Source: Bacteroidales bacterium
GTDB lineage: Bacteria; Bacteroidota; Bacteroidia; Bacteroidales; DTU049
Direction: 5' to 3'
NCBI GenBank assembly: GCA_030017935.1
Contig: JASEGF010000073.1
Location: forward strand, 1-9,165
DNA: 9,165 bases
Positions 1-5,299 of the stretch are shown in pieces. Below the pieces are notes generated by a model. The model did no database searches and was not told the DNA's origin. It saw only the letters and a list, made by a program, of their open reading frames with translations. Positions within the stretch are counted from its first letter, which is position 1, and each line of letters starts with the position of its first letter. A program made the position numbers and the translations under genes.

Positions 1-157
1 GACACAGAGGAGCGGCACTCAGAGTTTTTACCTCTTGATAATCAACCGCATCAGCTTCTTTCTCTAACAATAAATTGTAAAGATTATCTAAAAATGAGAG
101 ATTCTCTTGCTTGCCCATAGAGATATACTCGTCTACGTCTTCGATTATCTTTTTCAT
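1..157 (-). CDS. Hypothetical protein, N-terminal part (cut by window start)
   Basis: An open frame reads on the minus strand from an ATG at 157-155 to the window edge, giving 52 residues with no stop. It begins MKKIIEDVDEYISMGKQ and continues as an acidic, leucine-rich, probably helical segment (LDNLYNLLLEKEADAVDY) before VKTLSAAPLC at the edge. I see no signal peptide or membrane segment and do not recognise the family. A well-matched Bacteroidota-type promoter lies 18 nt upstream of the ATG, which supports both the gene and this start. GC is 58 of 157 bases (37%), clearly higher than the genes to its right, so it may be highly expressed, more conserved, or of other origin. It is divergent from the membrane protein gene at 314. 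Confidence 0.6.
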   Translation of the reverse strand, partial: MKKIIEDVDEYISMGKQENLSFLDNLYNLLLEKEADAVDYQEVKTLSAAPLC

Positions 158-175
158 AATTTCAATAATTTTTTA

Positions 176-208
176 CAAATATATAAAAAATTTTAATTAG
201 TTATCAAA
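176..208 (-). promoter_or_regulatory. Bacteroidota-type promoter for the minus-strand gene
   Basis: Read on the minus strand, a TTTG (-33 type) at 208-205 is followed after 21 nt by TATATTTG at 183-176. The latter fits the TAnnTTTG -7 consensus described for Bacteroides primary sigma factor. The box ends 18 nt before the ATG at 157, so the leader would be short. A further TATATTTG, also on the minus strand, overlaps the TTTG at 205-208. This is a pattern match only. Confidence 0.5.
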
Positions 209-287
209 TATATATTTATAAAAAATATTTTTGATTAGTCAATTCCTCTTTCTCTTAAAAAAATTTTTTTATTTTTAATTTCTTTTT

Positions 288-295
288 TAATTTTG
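288..295 (+). promoter_or_regulatory. -7 box of the 314-2177 operon
   Basis: TAATTTTG fits TAnnTTTG exactly and ends 18 nt before the ATG at 314. I see no clear TTTG -33 element at the expected distance, where the sequence is an A7T7 tract (257-270) that could bend DNA. The box covers the TTG at 293 that could be read as an in-frame start, which argues that translation begins at 314. Confidence 0.4.
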
Positions 296-313
296 CGAAA
301 AAACAATTATAAT

Positions 314-910
314 ATGAAAACTACAAAAATAATTGTGCAAATTGTACTATGGATTGTCATTGTAGTACTTGCTATATTGATTTTTAGAAGCATTACTGAT
401 CCTTTGAATTTTCAAAATGAATTTAAAAGAAGGCAAGATGCTGTAATTACTAAATTAAAAAATATTCGCTCTGCTGAACAAATGTATCTCCAGGTAAATA
501 ATCGTTATACTGCTAATTGGGATTCTTTGGCAGAATTTATCGAATCAGGTAAAATACCTATTATTAAATTAACTGCTGATCCCAAAGATACTACTTTTAC
601 TGTTTTCTTTAGAGATACTGTAGGTTATAAAATTGTAAAGGATTCTTTATTTAAAAATATTCCTGATTTTAATGCTAAAGAATTAAAATACATCCCTTTT
701 TCGGATATTACTGGAACACCTAAAGATACTTTTTCTATTAAGGTAGATAAGATTAATAAAGGAAACGTATGGGTTAGTACTATTGAAGTTACTGCTCCTT
801 ATAAATCTTTTATGAAAGATTATGATCTAAATAGATATGGCGTAGATCCTGAGGGTGTTCTTAAATTCGGATCTATTACTGAACCTATAACAGATGGTAA
901 TTGGGAATAA
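314..910 (+). CDS. Single-pass inner-membrane protein, uncharacterised Bacteroidota family
   Basis: The protein has 198 residues from the ATG at 314. An in-frame TTG at 293 was not chosen because it lies inside the -7 box. Residues about 6-25 form one strongly hydrophobic helix (IIVQIVLWIVIVVLAILIF). A charged stretch follows (NEFKRRQDAVITKLKNIRSAEQMYLQ, about 34-60), probably helical, then VNNRYTANWDSLAEFIESGKIP, a pattern I associate with conserved Bacteroidota hypothetical proteins and which loosely recalls pseudopilins. The rest (about 85-198) looks like a beta-rich soluble domain, probably periplasmic. There is no prepilin peptidase motif, since no Gly-Phe/Met-Glu precedes the helix. Its stop TAA shares one base with the ATG of the DUF3822 gene, indicating translational coupling. 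Function is unknown; a PilN-like partner for the next gene product is only an inference. Confidence 0.85.
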   Translation: MKTTKIIVQIVLWIVIVVLAILIFRSITDPLNFQNEFKRRQDAVITKLKNIRSAEQMYLQVNNRYTANWDSLAEFIESGKIPIIKLTADPKDTTFTVFFRDTVGYKIVKDSLFKNIPDFNAKELKYIPFSDITGTPKDTFSIKVDKINKGNVWVSTIEVTAPYKSFMKDYDLNRYGVDPEGVLKFGSITEPITDGNWE

Positions 911-1659
911 TGAGTATCAAAAATTTCGAAAAAATTTTAAATTTTGATTTAGAAATAAATAATGCTAGTATAAGCATCTTCAATGAAGGTGCTTATATTA
1001 TTTTTTTTGCTGATAAAACTCCTGTTAAAATTTGTTCTTTCCCTTGGGAATCATTTAACGATATTTTTGAAAATGAAATTGTCAATTACCCTCATTTTAA
1101 TTTTATAATTGCTTCTGAGCAGAGTACCATTTTGCCAAATGATTTTTTATTAAAATATTCTAAAAGTGATTTTATTCAAATTTTAGGTTGGGAAAATCCA
1201 GACAATGTACAAATTAATGCACTGCCAGAATTAAATGCTGTGATGTTAAATAAAAAAATCCCCATTCCTGAAAAAATAAATCTATATCCTTGTACTGCTC
1301 ATGAATATCTTTGGCTTAAATTCATTCTAAAAAGAAAAGCTGACGGTGTATTTGTTGATGTTAGACCTGGCACTTCTATAATTACTATTATTTCTCAACA
1401 GAAATTATTATTTTATAATTTAATGCAATACAATACTCCAATGGATCTTTTGTATTATATAACTAGTGCAATTAATTTGACCGATACTGAAAGTTTAGAT
1501 TTGCCACTATTTATTTCTGGTGCTATTACTTCAGATTCATTATTATTAAATAAGATAGAACCTTTTTTTAAAAATATTAATTTTTTATCTGTTGGAGATA
1601 ATTTTTTAGAAGAATACTCTCATTTTTTCGTTTCTAGTTATGAGTTATGCGAATTATAG
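910..1659 (+). CDS. DUF3822 family protein (probable ASKHA/actin-like fold)
   Basis: The protein has 249 residues, starting at the ATG that overlaps the preceding stop by one base; a TTG at 901 lies inside the upstream gene and is unlikely to be used. Family features are the early ISIFNEGAYIIFF strand pair (21-33), STILPNDFLLKY (72-83), the strand-turn-strand region from VFVDVRPGTS to LLFYNL (147-171), the following MDLLYYI helix (178-184), and LPLFISGAI (199-206, approximately). The DVRPGTS and LLFYN portion resembles the phosphate-2 region of PilM/FtsA-type proteins, and LFISG their adenosine motif. The glycines are depleted, so ATP binding is doubtful. No signal peptide is seen, so it should be cytosolic. 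Its last 13 bases overlap rsmD, and I recall that DUF3822 next to rsmD is common in Bacteroidota. The molecular role is unknown. Confidence 0.85.
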   Translation: MSIKNFEKILNFDLEINNASISIFNEGAYIIFFADKTPVKICSFPWESFNDIFENEIVNYPHFNFIIASEQSTILPNDFLLKYSKSDFIQILGWENPDNVQINALPELNAVMLNKKIPIPEKINLYPCTAHEYLWLKFILKRKADGVFVDVRPGTSIITIISQQKLLFYNLMQYNTPMDLLYYITSAINLTDTESLDLPLFISGAITSDSLLLNKIEPFFKNINFLSVGDNFLEEYSHFFVSSYELCEL

Positions 1660-2177
1660 ACGGTTCACATAAAAAAAGACAAATTATCCTCCCTAGTAAA
1701 ATCGATATTAGTCCAACTACAGATTTTGCTAAAGAAGCATTATTTAATATTTTGAGATATTATACTGATTTCCAAGGAATTGATGTTTTAGATATTTTTA
1801 GCGGAAGTGGAAATATTTCCTATGAATTTGCTTCTCGTGGGGCAAACAAGATTATTGCTATAGAAAAAGATGATTTTTGGTATAATTTTATTCAAAATAA
1901 TATTGAAAAAATTAATTTAAAATCAATTTCTGTTTTTCAAGTAGATGCTTTTTATTTCATACAACATTGTAAAGAAAAATTTGATATTATTTTTGCTGAT
2001 CCTCCATATAATTTAGATAATATTGATAAAATTCCTGATCTTATTTTTGAGAATAATTTATTAAATGACGATGGCATCCTGATATTAGAGCATGGTGGTA
2101 AACTTTCGTTCAGTGACCATAAAAGGTTGATCGACCATAGATCTTATGGTAAAGTTAATTTTTCCTTTTTTAAATAA
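1647..2177 (+). CDS. rsmD: 16S rRNA (guanine(966)-N2)-methyltransferase RsmD
   Basis: This S-adenosylmethionine-dependent enzyme methylates N2 of G966 in 16S rRNA during 30S assembly. The 176 residues contain the family landmarks in order: the start MRIIDGSHKKRQI (usually MRIIxGxxKGRxI), SPTTDFAKEALFNIL at 22-36 (the PTxDxxxEALFNIL signature), SAM-binding motif I DIFSGSGNISYEFASRG at 49-65, the acidic IAIEKDD at 70-76 and the catalytic DPPY at 118-121. The later ILILEHG (144-150) also fits. Length is close to usual for the phylum and shorter than the E. coli enzyme. It overlaps DUF3822 by 13 nt in another frame, so translation is probably coupled. RsmD-like enzymes can be confused with other N6/N2 methylases that share DPPY, but the N-terminal signature makes RsmD the firm choice. 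Confidence 0.95.
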   Translation: MRIIDGSHKKRQIILPSKIDISPTTDFAKEALFNILRYYTDFQGIDVLDIFSGSGNISYEFASRGANKIIAIEKDDFWYNFIQNNIEKINLKSISVFQVDAFYFIQHCKEKFDIIFADPPYNLDNIDKIPDLIFENNLLNDDGILILEHGGKLSFSDHKRLIDHRSYGKVNFSFFK

Positions 2178-2207
2178 TACTATTTTGGTATTTTAGGTAA
2201 AATAGTA
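2178..2207. repeat. 9-bp inverted repeat between rsmD and umuD
   Basis: TACTATTTT (2178-2186) and AAAATAGTA (2199-2207) are perfectly complementary around a 12-nt loop. The repeat begins directly after the rsmD stop. It could be a weak transcription terminator, but no run of T follows, and all but one base pair per arm is A-T. It ends 15 nt before the umuD ATG, so it could equally be an operator for that gene. Confidence 0.45.
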
Positions 2208-2222
2208 CAATTTATTATATTT

Positions 2223-2672
2223 ATGAGTAAAAAAACTACAAAAGACATTAAAAATATTGAAATATTCAAATCTGATTTTGAGATAGAAAGGATATTACCA
2301 TATACTGATGGCATTAGTGCAGGATTTCCGTCACCAGCAGAGGAATATCTGGAGCTAAGTTTAGATCTTAATAGAGAATTGATTAAACATCCAGCAGCCA
2401 CTTTTTTTGGTAGAGTAAAAGGTAATTCTATGCAAGATGTTGGTATTTATGATGGCGATATATTAATAATAGATAAATCTTTAATGCCTTATGATGGTGC
2501 TAAAGCTGTTTGCTATATTGATGGTGAATTTACTCTGAAAACTTTAAAAAAGATAAATAATGATTTGTGGTTAATGCCTGCTAATGAATCTTATAAACCT
2601 ATTAAAATTAGTGAAGACAATGATTTTATAATTTGGGGAATTGTAACTTATGTGATTCATAAAGTATTGTAA
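2223..2672 (+). CDS. umuD: UmuD-like autoproteolytic SOS protein (DNA polymerase V accessory subunit)
   Basis: This is a 149-residue S24-family serine protease homologue. In the SOS response UmuD cleaves itself when stimulated by RecA-ssDNA, and UmuD' then joins UmuC in translesion polymerase V. The cleavage site is Ala33-Gly34 (SAGFPSPAEEY), the nucleophile Ser69 is in VKGNSMQD, and the general base Lys106 is in EFTLKTL. Spacings of 35 residues from Gly34 to Ser69 and 37 from Ser69 to Lys106 equal those of E. coli UmuD (Gly25, Ser60, Lys97). There is no DNA-binding N-terminal domain, which excludes LexA. The arm is about nine residues longer than in E. coli. No umuC follows: the next gene is an unrelated secreted hydrolase. 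The gene lies 45 nt after rsmD on the same strand; I cannot tell whether it has its own promoter. Confidence 0.93.
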   Translation: MSKKTTKDIKNIEIFKSDFEIERILPYTDGISAGFPSPAEEYLELSLDLNRELIKHPAATFFGRVKGNSMQDVGIYDGDILIIDKSLMPYDGAKAVCYIDGEFTLKTLKKINNDLWLMPANESYKPIKISEDNDFIIWGIVTYVIHKVL

Positions 2673-2724
2673 TTTTAATTTTTTAAAAATAAACTTTTTA
2701 TTGATAACTAATATATTACTTATA

Positions 2725-2758
2725 TTGTTAAAAAAGTATATAACAGTGTATAAATTTG
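2725..2758 (+). promoter_or_regulatory. Candidate promoter for the secreted hydrolase
   Basis: TAAATTTG at 2751-2758 fits the TAnnTTTG -7 consensus. An ATTG (TTG at 2725-2727) lies 23 nt upstream, slightly farther than the usual 19-21. If real, the hydrolase mRNA would have a leader of about 160 nt, unlike the short leaders implied for the other units here. Confidence 0.3.
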
Positions 2759-2883
2759 ATTAGAAGAGGCTTAAGGAGTGGTGAGTTAAAAATTTTTAAA
2801 GTTTAAGCAAAAATATATAGAAAATTTTATTATTTAAACGCCAATTTCAATATTTTATTTACATTTTAATAATTTAAAAAAAA

Positions 2884-2906
2884 ATATTAATTTTAAAAAT
2901 TAATAT
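2884..2906. repeat. Perfect 11-bp dyad just upstream of the hydrolase start
   Basis: ATATTAATTTT (2884-2894), one A, then AAAATTAATAT (2896-2906) form a perfect inverted repeat, ending 17 nt before the ATG at 2924. It contains only A and T, so chance is a real alternative in such DNA. As an operator or an mRNA hairpin next to the start it could control the hydrolase. Confidence 0.35.
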
Positions 2907-2923
2907 CAAAAATTTTAAAAATT

Positions 2924-4780
2924 ATGTATAAATCAATAGTTTTAATTTTTATTTGTATATCAAATATTTTGATAGCACAAATATATACTCCTATTATAGA
3001 CTCTATAGTTATGCGTGATGGCAAAAAAATAGCAGCAGATATATATATTATAGATTCTATAAATCCACGACCAACTATATTAATCCAAACTCCATATAAT
3101 AGGATATATTATAGACTAAATCTACCATTGGTAGGTCAAAACATAGAAGATTATGGATATAATTTTGTTATTACTGATTGGAGAGGTTTCTATGGTAGCT
3201 CATCTGCAAATGTATTAGGTTATAATAGAGGTCTCGATGGTTATGATATTGTAGAGTGGATAGCACAGCAATCATGGAGTAATGGGAAAATAGGTACTTA
3301 TGGACCTTCAGCTCTAGGCAAAATACAATTCGAAACTGCTAAAGAGCAACCTCCACATCTAGTTTGTTGTGTGCCTTTAGTATCAAATCCACAAATGACA
3401 TATCTAGAATATTTCCCTGGTGGAGTATATAGGACAGAATATGTGGAGCAATTAGATAATCTAGGGTTTGGTTTTTCTACCTGGCTATTAAGCAATCCTT
3501 TTTATAATTTGCAATGGCAATTTGTAGAAAATAGTACTTTTTATCCTTCTTCTATTAATGTTCCTTTTTTAATGATTGGTGGATGGTACGATCATACAAT
3601 AGATCAAATGCTTAGTTTTTTTAATGCACTGCTGCAGCAATCACCAGTAGCTTCTCAACATAAGCTATTAATGGGACCGTGGGTACATGGTGGACATGGA
3701 ATATCACAGGTAGGTTCTAGCCAACAGGGAGAATTATTTTTTTACAATGCAAGCAATTGGAATGACTCTCTTTCTTTACGTTTTTTTGATTTCTATCTTA
3801 AAAATATTAATAATGGATGGAATAATGAACCTGTAGTACAATATTACCAAATAGGTGATAACCAATGGCAACAAGCAACTAGTTTGTCTGCTATCAATGT
3901 TGATACATTACAAATGTTTTTGAACAGTGATAATTATCTCACAACAATTCCTCCAGATGTACAAAATCAAAATGGATATTTTATTTACAATCCAGCAGAT
4001 CCATCACCCACTTATGGTGGTACTACATTACGACAAGATTTATTGCAAGGTCCCTATGATCAATCACAAGTAGTAGAATCTAGAAGTGATTTACTCATCT
4101 TTACTTCTTCTACACTTAATGAACCTATTAGGGTATTTGGTAAAGTAAAAATTACCTTATTCGTAAGTAGTGATTGTAAAGATACAGATTTTGCCATTAG
4201 ATTCTGTGATGTTTATCCAGATAATAGATCTATACTTATAAATGATGGAATTAAAAGGATGCGTTTCAGAAATGGCTACCAAACAAGTGATACAGCGTCT
4301 ATGGTAAATGGTGTCGTCTATAAAATTGATATTGATTTGCCTCATACTGCTTATACATTTTTACCAGGACATAAAATAAGAATAGATATTTCATCATCAA
4401 ATTATCCCAAATATGATAATAACCTTAATAATGGTAAACAAATGTATACAGCAGGAGATACTATAATAGCTACTAATGTTGTATATTTCGAAGCAGATCA
4501 TAAATCTAGTATTTCATTACCGATATTACATTCAAATAATATTTATGATTTTTCAAATTCAGAAAGATTCATTCTTTATCCTAATCCTACGAATAGTTCA
4601 TTTACAATTTCAAATTTTAATCAAATTAAATTTATAGAAATTTACGACATAATGGGTAAAAAATATGAATTTAATCAGCAAGAAAATATCAATATTCATA
4701 ATCTAAATAATGGACTTTATCTGATAAAAATCACTGATCTAAATGATGGAATTATTTTGAAAAAATTGATTAAAAATTAA
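2924..4780 (+). CDS. Secreted CocE/NonD (peptidase S15-like) hydrolase with T9SS sorting domain
   Basis: This is a 618-residue alpha/beta hydrolase. A signal peptide (1-18, ending NILIA before Gln19) sends it across the inner membrane. The catalytic domain (about 25-295) has DWRGFYGSS (85-93), WSNGKIGTYGPSALGK (118-133) with probable nucleophile Ser129, GGWYDHTID with Asp223 and GPWVHGG with His255. Tyr58 in TPYNR corresponds to the oxyanion-hole Tyr44 of cocaine esterase. A jelly-roll domain typical of the family follows (about 325-525). Residues about 548-618 (LYPNPTNSSFTI, IEIYDIMGKK, NGLYLIKI) form a type A T9SS sorting domain that is normally removed on export to the cell surface or medium. 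Relatives are X-Pro dipeptidyl peptidases, alpha-amino acid ester hydrolases and beta-lactam acylases; the substrate cannot be told. The nucleophile motif is GPSALG rather than the usual GxSYxG. It seems to be monocistronic. Confidence 0.9.
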   Translation: MYKSIVLIFICISNILIAQIYTPIIDSIVMRDGKKIAADIYIIDSINPRPTILIQTPYNRIYYRLNLPLVGQNIEDYGYNFVITDWRGFYGSSSANVLGYNRGLDGYDIVEWIAQQSWSNGKIGTYGPSALGKIQFETAKEQPPHLVCCVPLVSNPQMTYLEYFPGGVYRTEYVEQLDNLGFGFSTWLLSNPFYNLQWQFVENSTFYPSSINVPFLMIGGWYDHTIDQMLSFFNALLQQSPVASQHKLLMGPWVHGGHGISQVGSSQQGELFFYNASNWNDSLSLRFFDFYLKNINNGWNNEPVVQYYQIGDNQWQQATSLSAINVDTLQMFLNSDNYLTTIPPDVQNQNGYFIYNPADPSPTYGGTTLRQDLLQGPYDQSQVVESRSDLLIFTSSTLNEPIRVFGKVKITLFVSSDCKDTDFAIRFCDVYPDNRSILINDGIKRMRFRNGYQTSDTASMVNGVVYKIDIDLPHTAYTFLPGHKIRIDISSSNYPKYDNNLNNGKQMYTAGDTIIATNVVYFEADHKSSISLPILHSNNIYDFSNSERFILYPNPTNSSFTISNFNQIKFIEIYDIMGKKYEFNQQENINIHNLNNGLYLIKITDLNDGIILKKLIKN

Positions 4781-4844
4781 TGTAAAATAAGATAAATAAA
4801 TTGTTCTATAACATTTTGAGTGAGAAAATATTAAACTTTTTTCA

Positions 4845-4856
4845 GGGCTAAAGCCC
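4845..4856. repeat. REP-like hairpin GGGCTAAAGCCC
   Basis: GGGC (4845-4848) and GCCC (4853-4856) pair around a TAAA loop, inside TTTTTTCAGGGCTAAAGCCC. Short intergenic elements of the form GGGCTAAAGCCC or GGGCTGAAGCCC are, from memory, widespread in Bacteroidota genomes and resemble REP sequences mobilised by REP-associated tyrosine transposases. No transposase gene is in the window. Confidence 0.45.
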
Positions 4857-4890
4857 ATAGCTCTTTCTAGGATAATAGTAGAGTGTATAT

Positions 4891-5005
4891 AGGAGTGAGT
4901 AGTGAGTAGATAGGAATTAGGGGATAAATCGTCTTTTGCCATATTATAAAATTCTCAAAACTCTTTGCCTGCCCCTATCTTCTTTATTCTCGCTACTATC
5001 TACTG
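4891..5005. repeat. TAGTGAG heptamer repeats forming an imperfect foldback
   Basis: Positions 4893-4913 read as three heptamers: GAGTGAG, TAGTGAG, TAGATAG. Positions 4989-5002, read on the minus strand, give TAGATAG and TAGCGAG, so the same unit returns in inverted orientation. AGTAGATAG followed further on by AGGGG occurs in both arms (4905-4923 on plus; 4974-5004 on minus), so the segment can fold back imperfectly. Function is unknown; it may be a decayed mobile or REP-type element. Confidence 0.45.
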
Positions 5006-5016
5006 TTTCTTCTTTT

Positions 5017-5083
5017 TTTACCCCGTGAGATAACAACTATTATACTTTTAATGTTTCTTTTACTTGATATCTAACGGGGTAAA
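5017..5083. repeat. 20-bp imperfect inverted repeat with ACCCCGT/ACGGGGT core
   Basis: The arms 5017-5036 (TTTACCCCGTGAGATAACAA) and 5064-5083 match as reverse complements at 18 of 20 positions, with mismatches opposite G5027 and A5033. The loop is 27 nt. A T-run precedes the element on the plus strand rather than following it, and A follows it on the minus strand, so it is not a standard intrinsic terminator in either direction. It may be a REP/MITE-like element or a structured RNA. Confidence 0.55.
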
Positions 5084-5191
5084 TTGTCTGAACTGGGATT
5101 TGTGGCATTAAAGGATTTTGGGATAGAATTTCTTATCTGTACTCATTTGTTGACTCATTTACAACTAATATCCTACTAAACTCATCAACAC

Positions 5192-5223
5192 ATCACTAAT
5201 CACTTACCACTAATCACTAATCA
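5192..5223. repeat. ATCACTA heptamer tandem repeat, about 4.6 copies
   Basis: Consecutive heptamers are ATCACTA, ATCACTT, ACCACTA, ATCACTA and a partial ATCA. On the minus strand the unit is TAGTGAT, one base from the TAGTGAG unit at 4893-4913, so the two tracts are inverted relatives about 280 nt apart. The preceding CTCATCAACAC (5181-5191) may be a more decayed extension. Confidence 0.6.
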
Positions 5224-5237
5224 ATTTTAATTTATAA

Positions 5238-5267
5238 TTTGTGCTCATTTGTGTGCATTTGTGGACT
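5238..5267. repeat. TTTGTGnnCA decamer tandem repeat, three copies
   Basis: The units are TTTGTGCTCA, TTTGTGTGCA and TTTGTGGACT. A related, more degenerate stretch is at 5137-5162 (CTGTACTCATTTGTTGACTC followed by ATTTAC), and GATTTGTGGCATT occurs at 5098-5109 approximately. The ten-base period is close to one helical turn. Similar TGTG-CATxTGTGG tracts are familiar from intergenic DNA of several bacterial phyla, but no function is known to me. Confidence 0.5.
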
Positions 5268-5299
5268 AATAACAAGAATTGGACAATTAAAATAATTTA

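Larger units (their letters stand above)
2673..2923. other. AT-rich spacer between umuD and the hydrolase gene
   Basis: No gene is visible. The spacer is nearly pure A and T except for a purine-rich island at 2761-2785 that includes AGGAGTGGTGAGT (2774-2786). That island resembles the heptamer repeats at 4891-4914. GCTTAA (2769-2774) and TTAAGC (2803-2808) are inverted copies flanking the palindrome TTAAAAATTTTTAA (2786-2799), so an RNA leader could fold here. A longer palindrome at 2884-2906 is listed separately. No GC-rich terminator follows umuD. Confidence 0.5.

Noticed and set aside
293..313. In-frame TTG start at 293 for the membrane protein
   Set aside because: It lies inside the TAATTTTG -7 box, so it would be upstream of the likely transcript start; the ATG at 314 directly precedes the membrane helix.
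901..909. In-frame TTG start at 901 for DUF3822
   Set aside because: The ATG at 910 overlaps the upstream stop in the usual coupled manner and is the stronger codon.
2180..2401. 73-residue reading frame on the minus strand
   Set aside because: It lies largely antisense to umuD, whose family is certain, and shows no recognisable motif.
3298..3495. 65-residue reading frame on the minus strand
   Set aside because: It is antisense to the conserved catalytic region of the secreted hydrolase and has no supporting features.
4157..4345. 62-residue reading frame on the minus strand
   Set aside because: It is antisense to the jelly-roll domain of the hydrolase and has no recognisable features.
4739..4942. 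67-residue reading frame on the minus strand
   Set aside because: Its sequence is translated from the heptamer and REP-like repeats plus the hydrolase 3' end; there is no promoter box, and the composition is that of a chance frame.
5017..5083. Intrinsic terminator
   Set aside because: The T-run precedes the hairpin on the plus strand, the minus strand has an A-run after it, and a 27-nt loop is too long.
4891..5267. Possible CRISPR array
   Set aside because: The repeat units are only 7 or 10 nt, tandem without spacers, and no cas gene is present.
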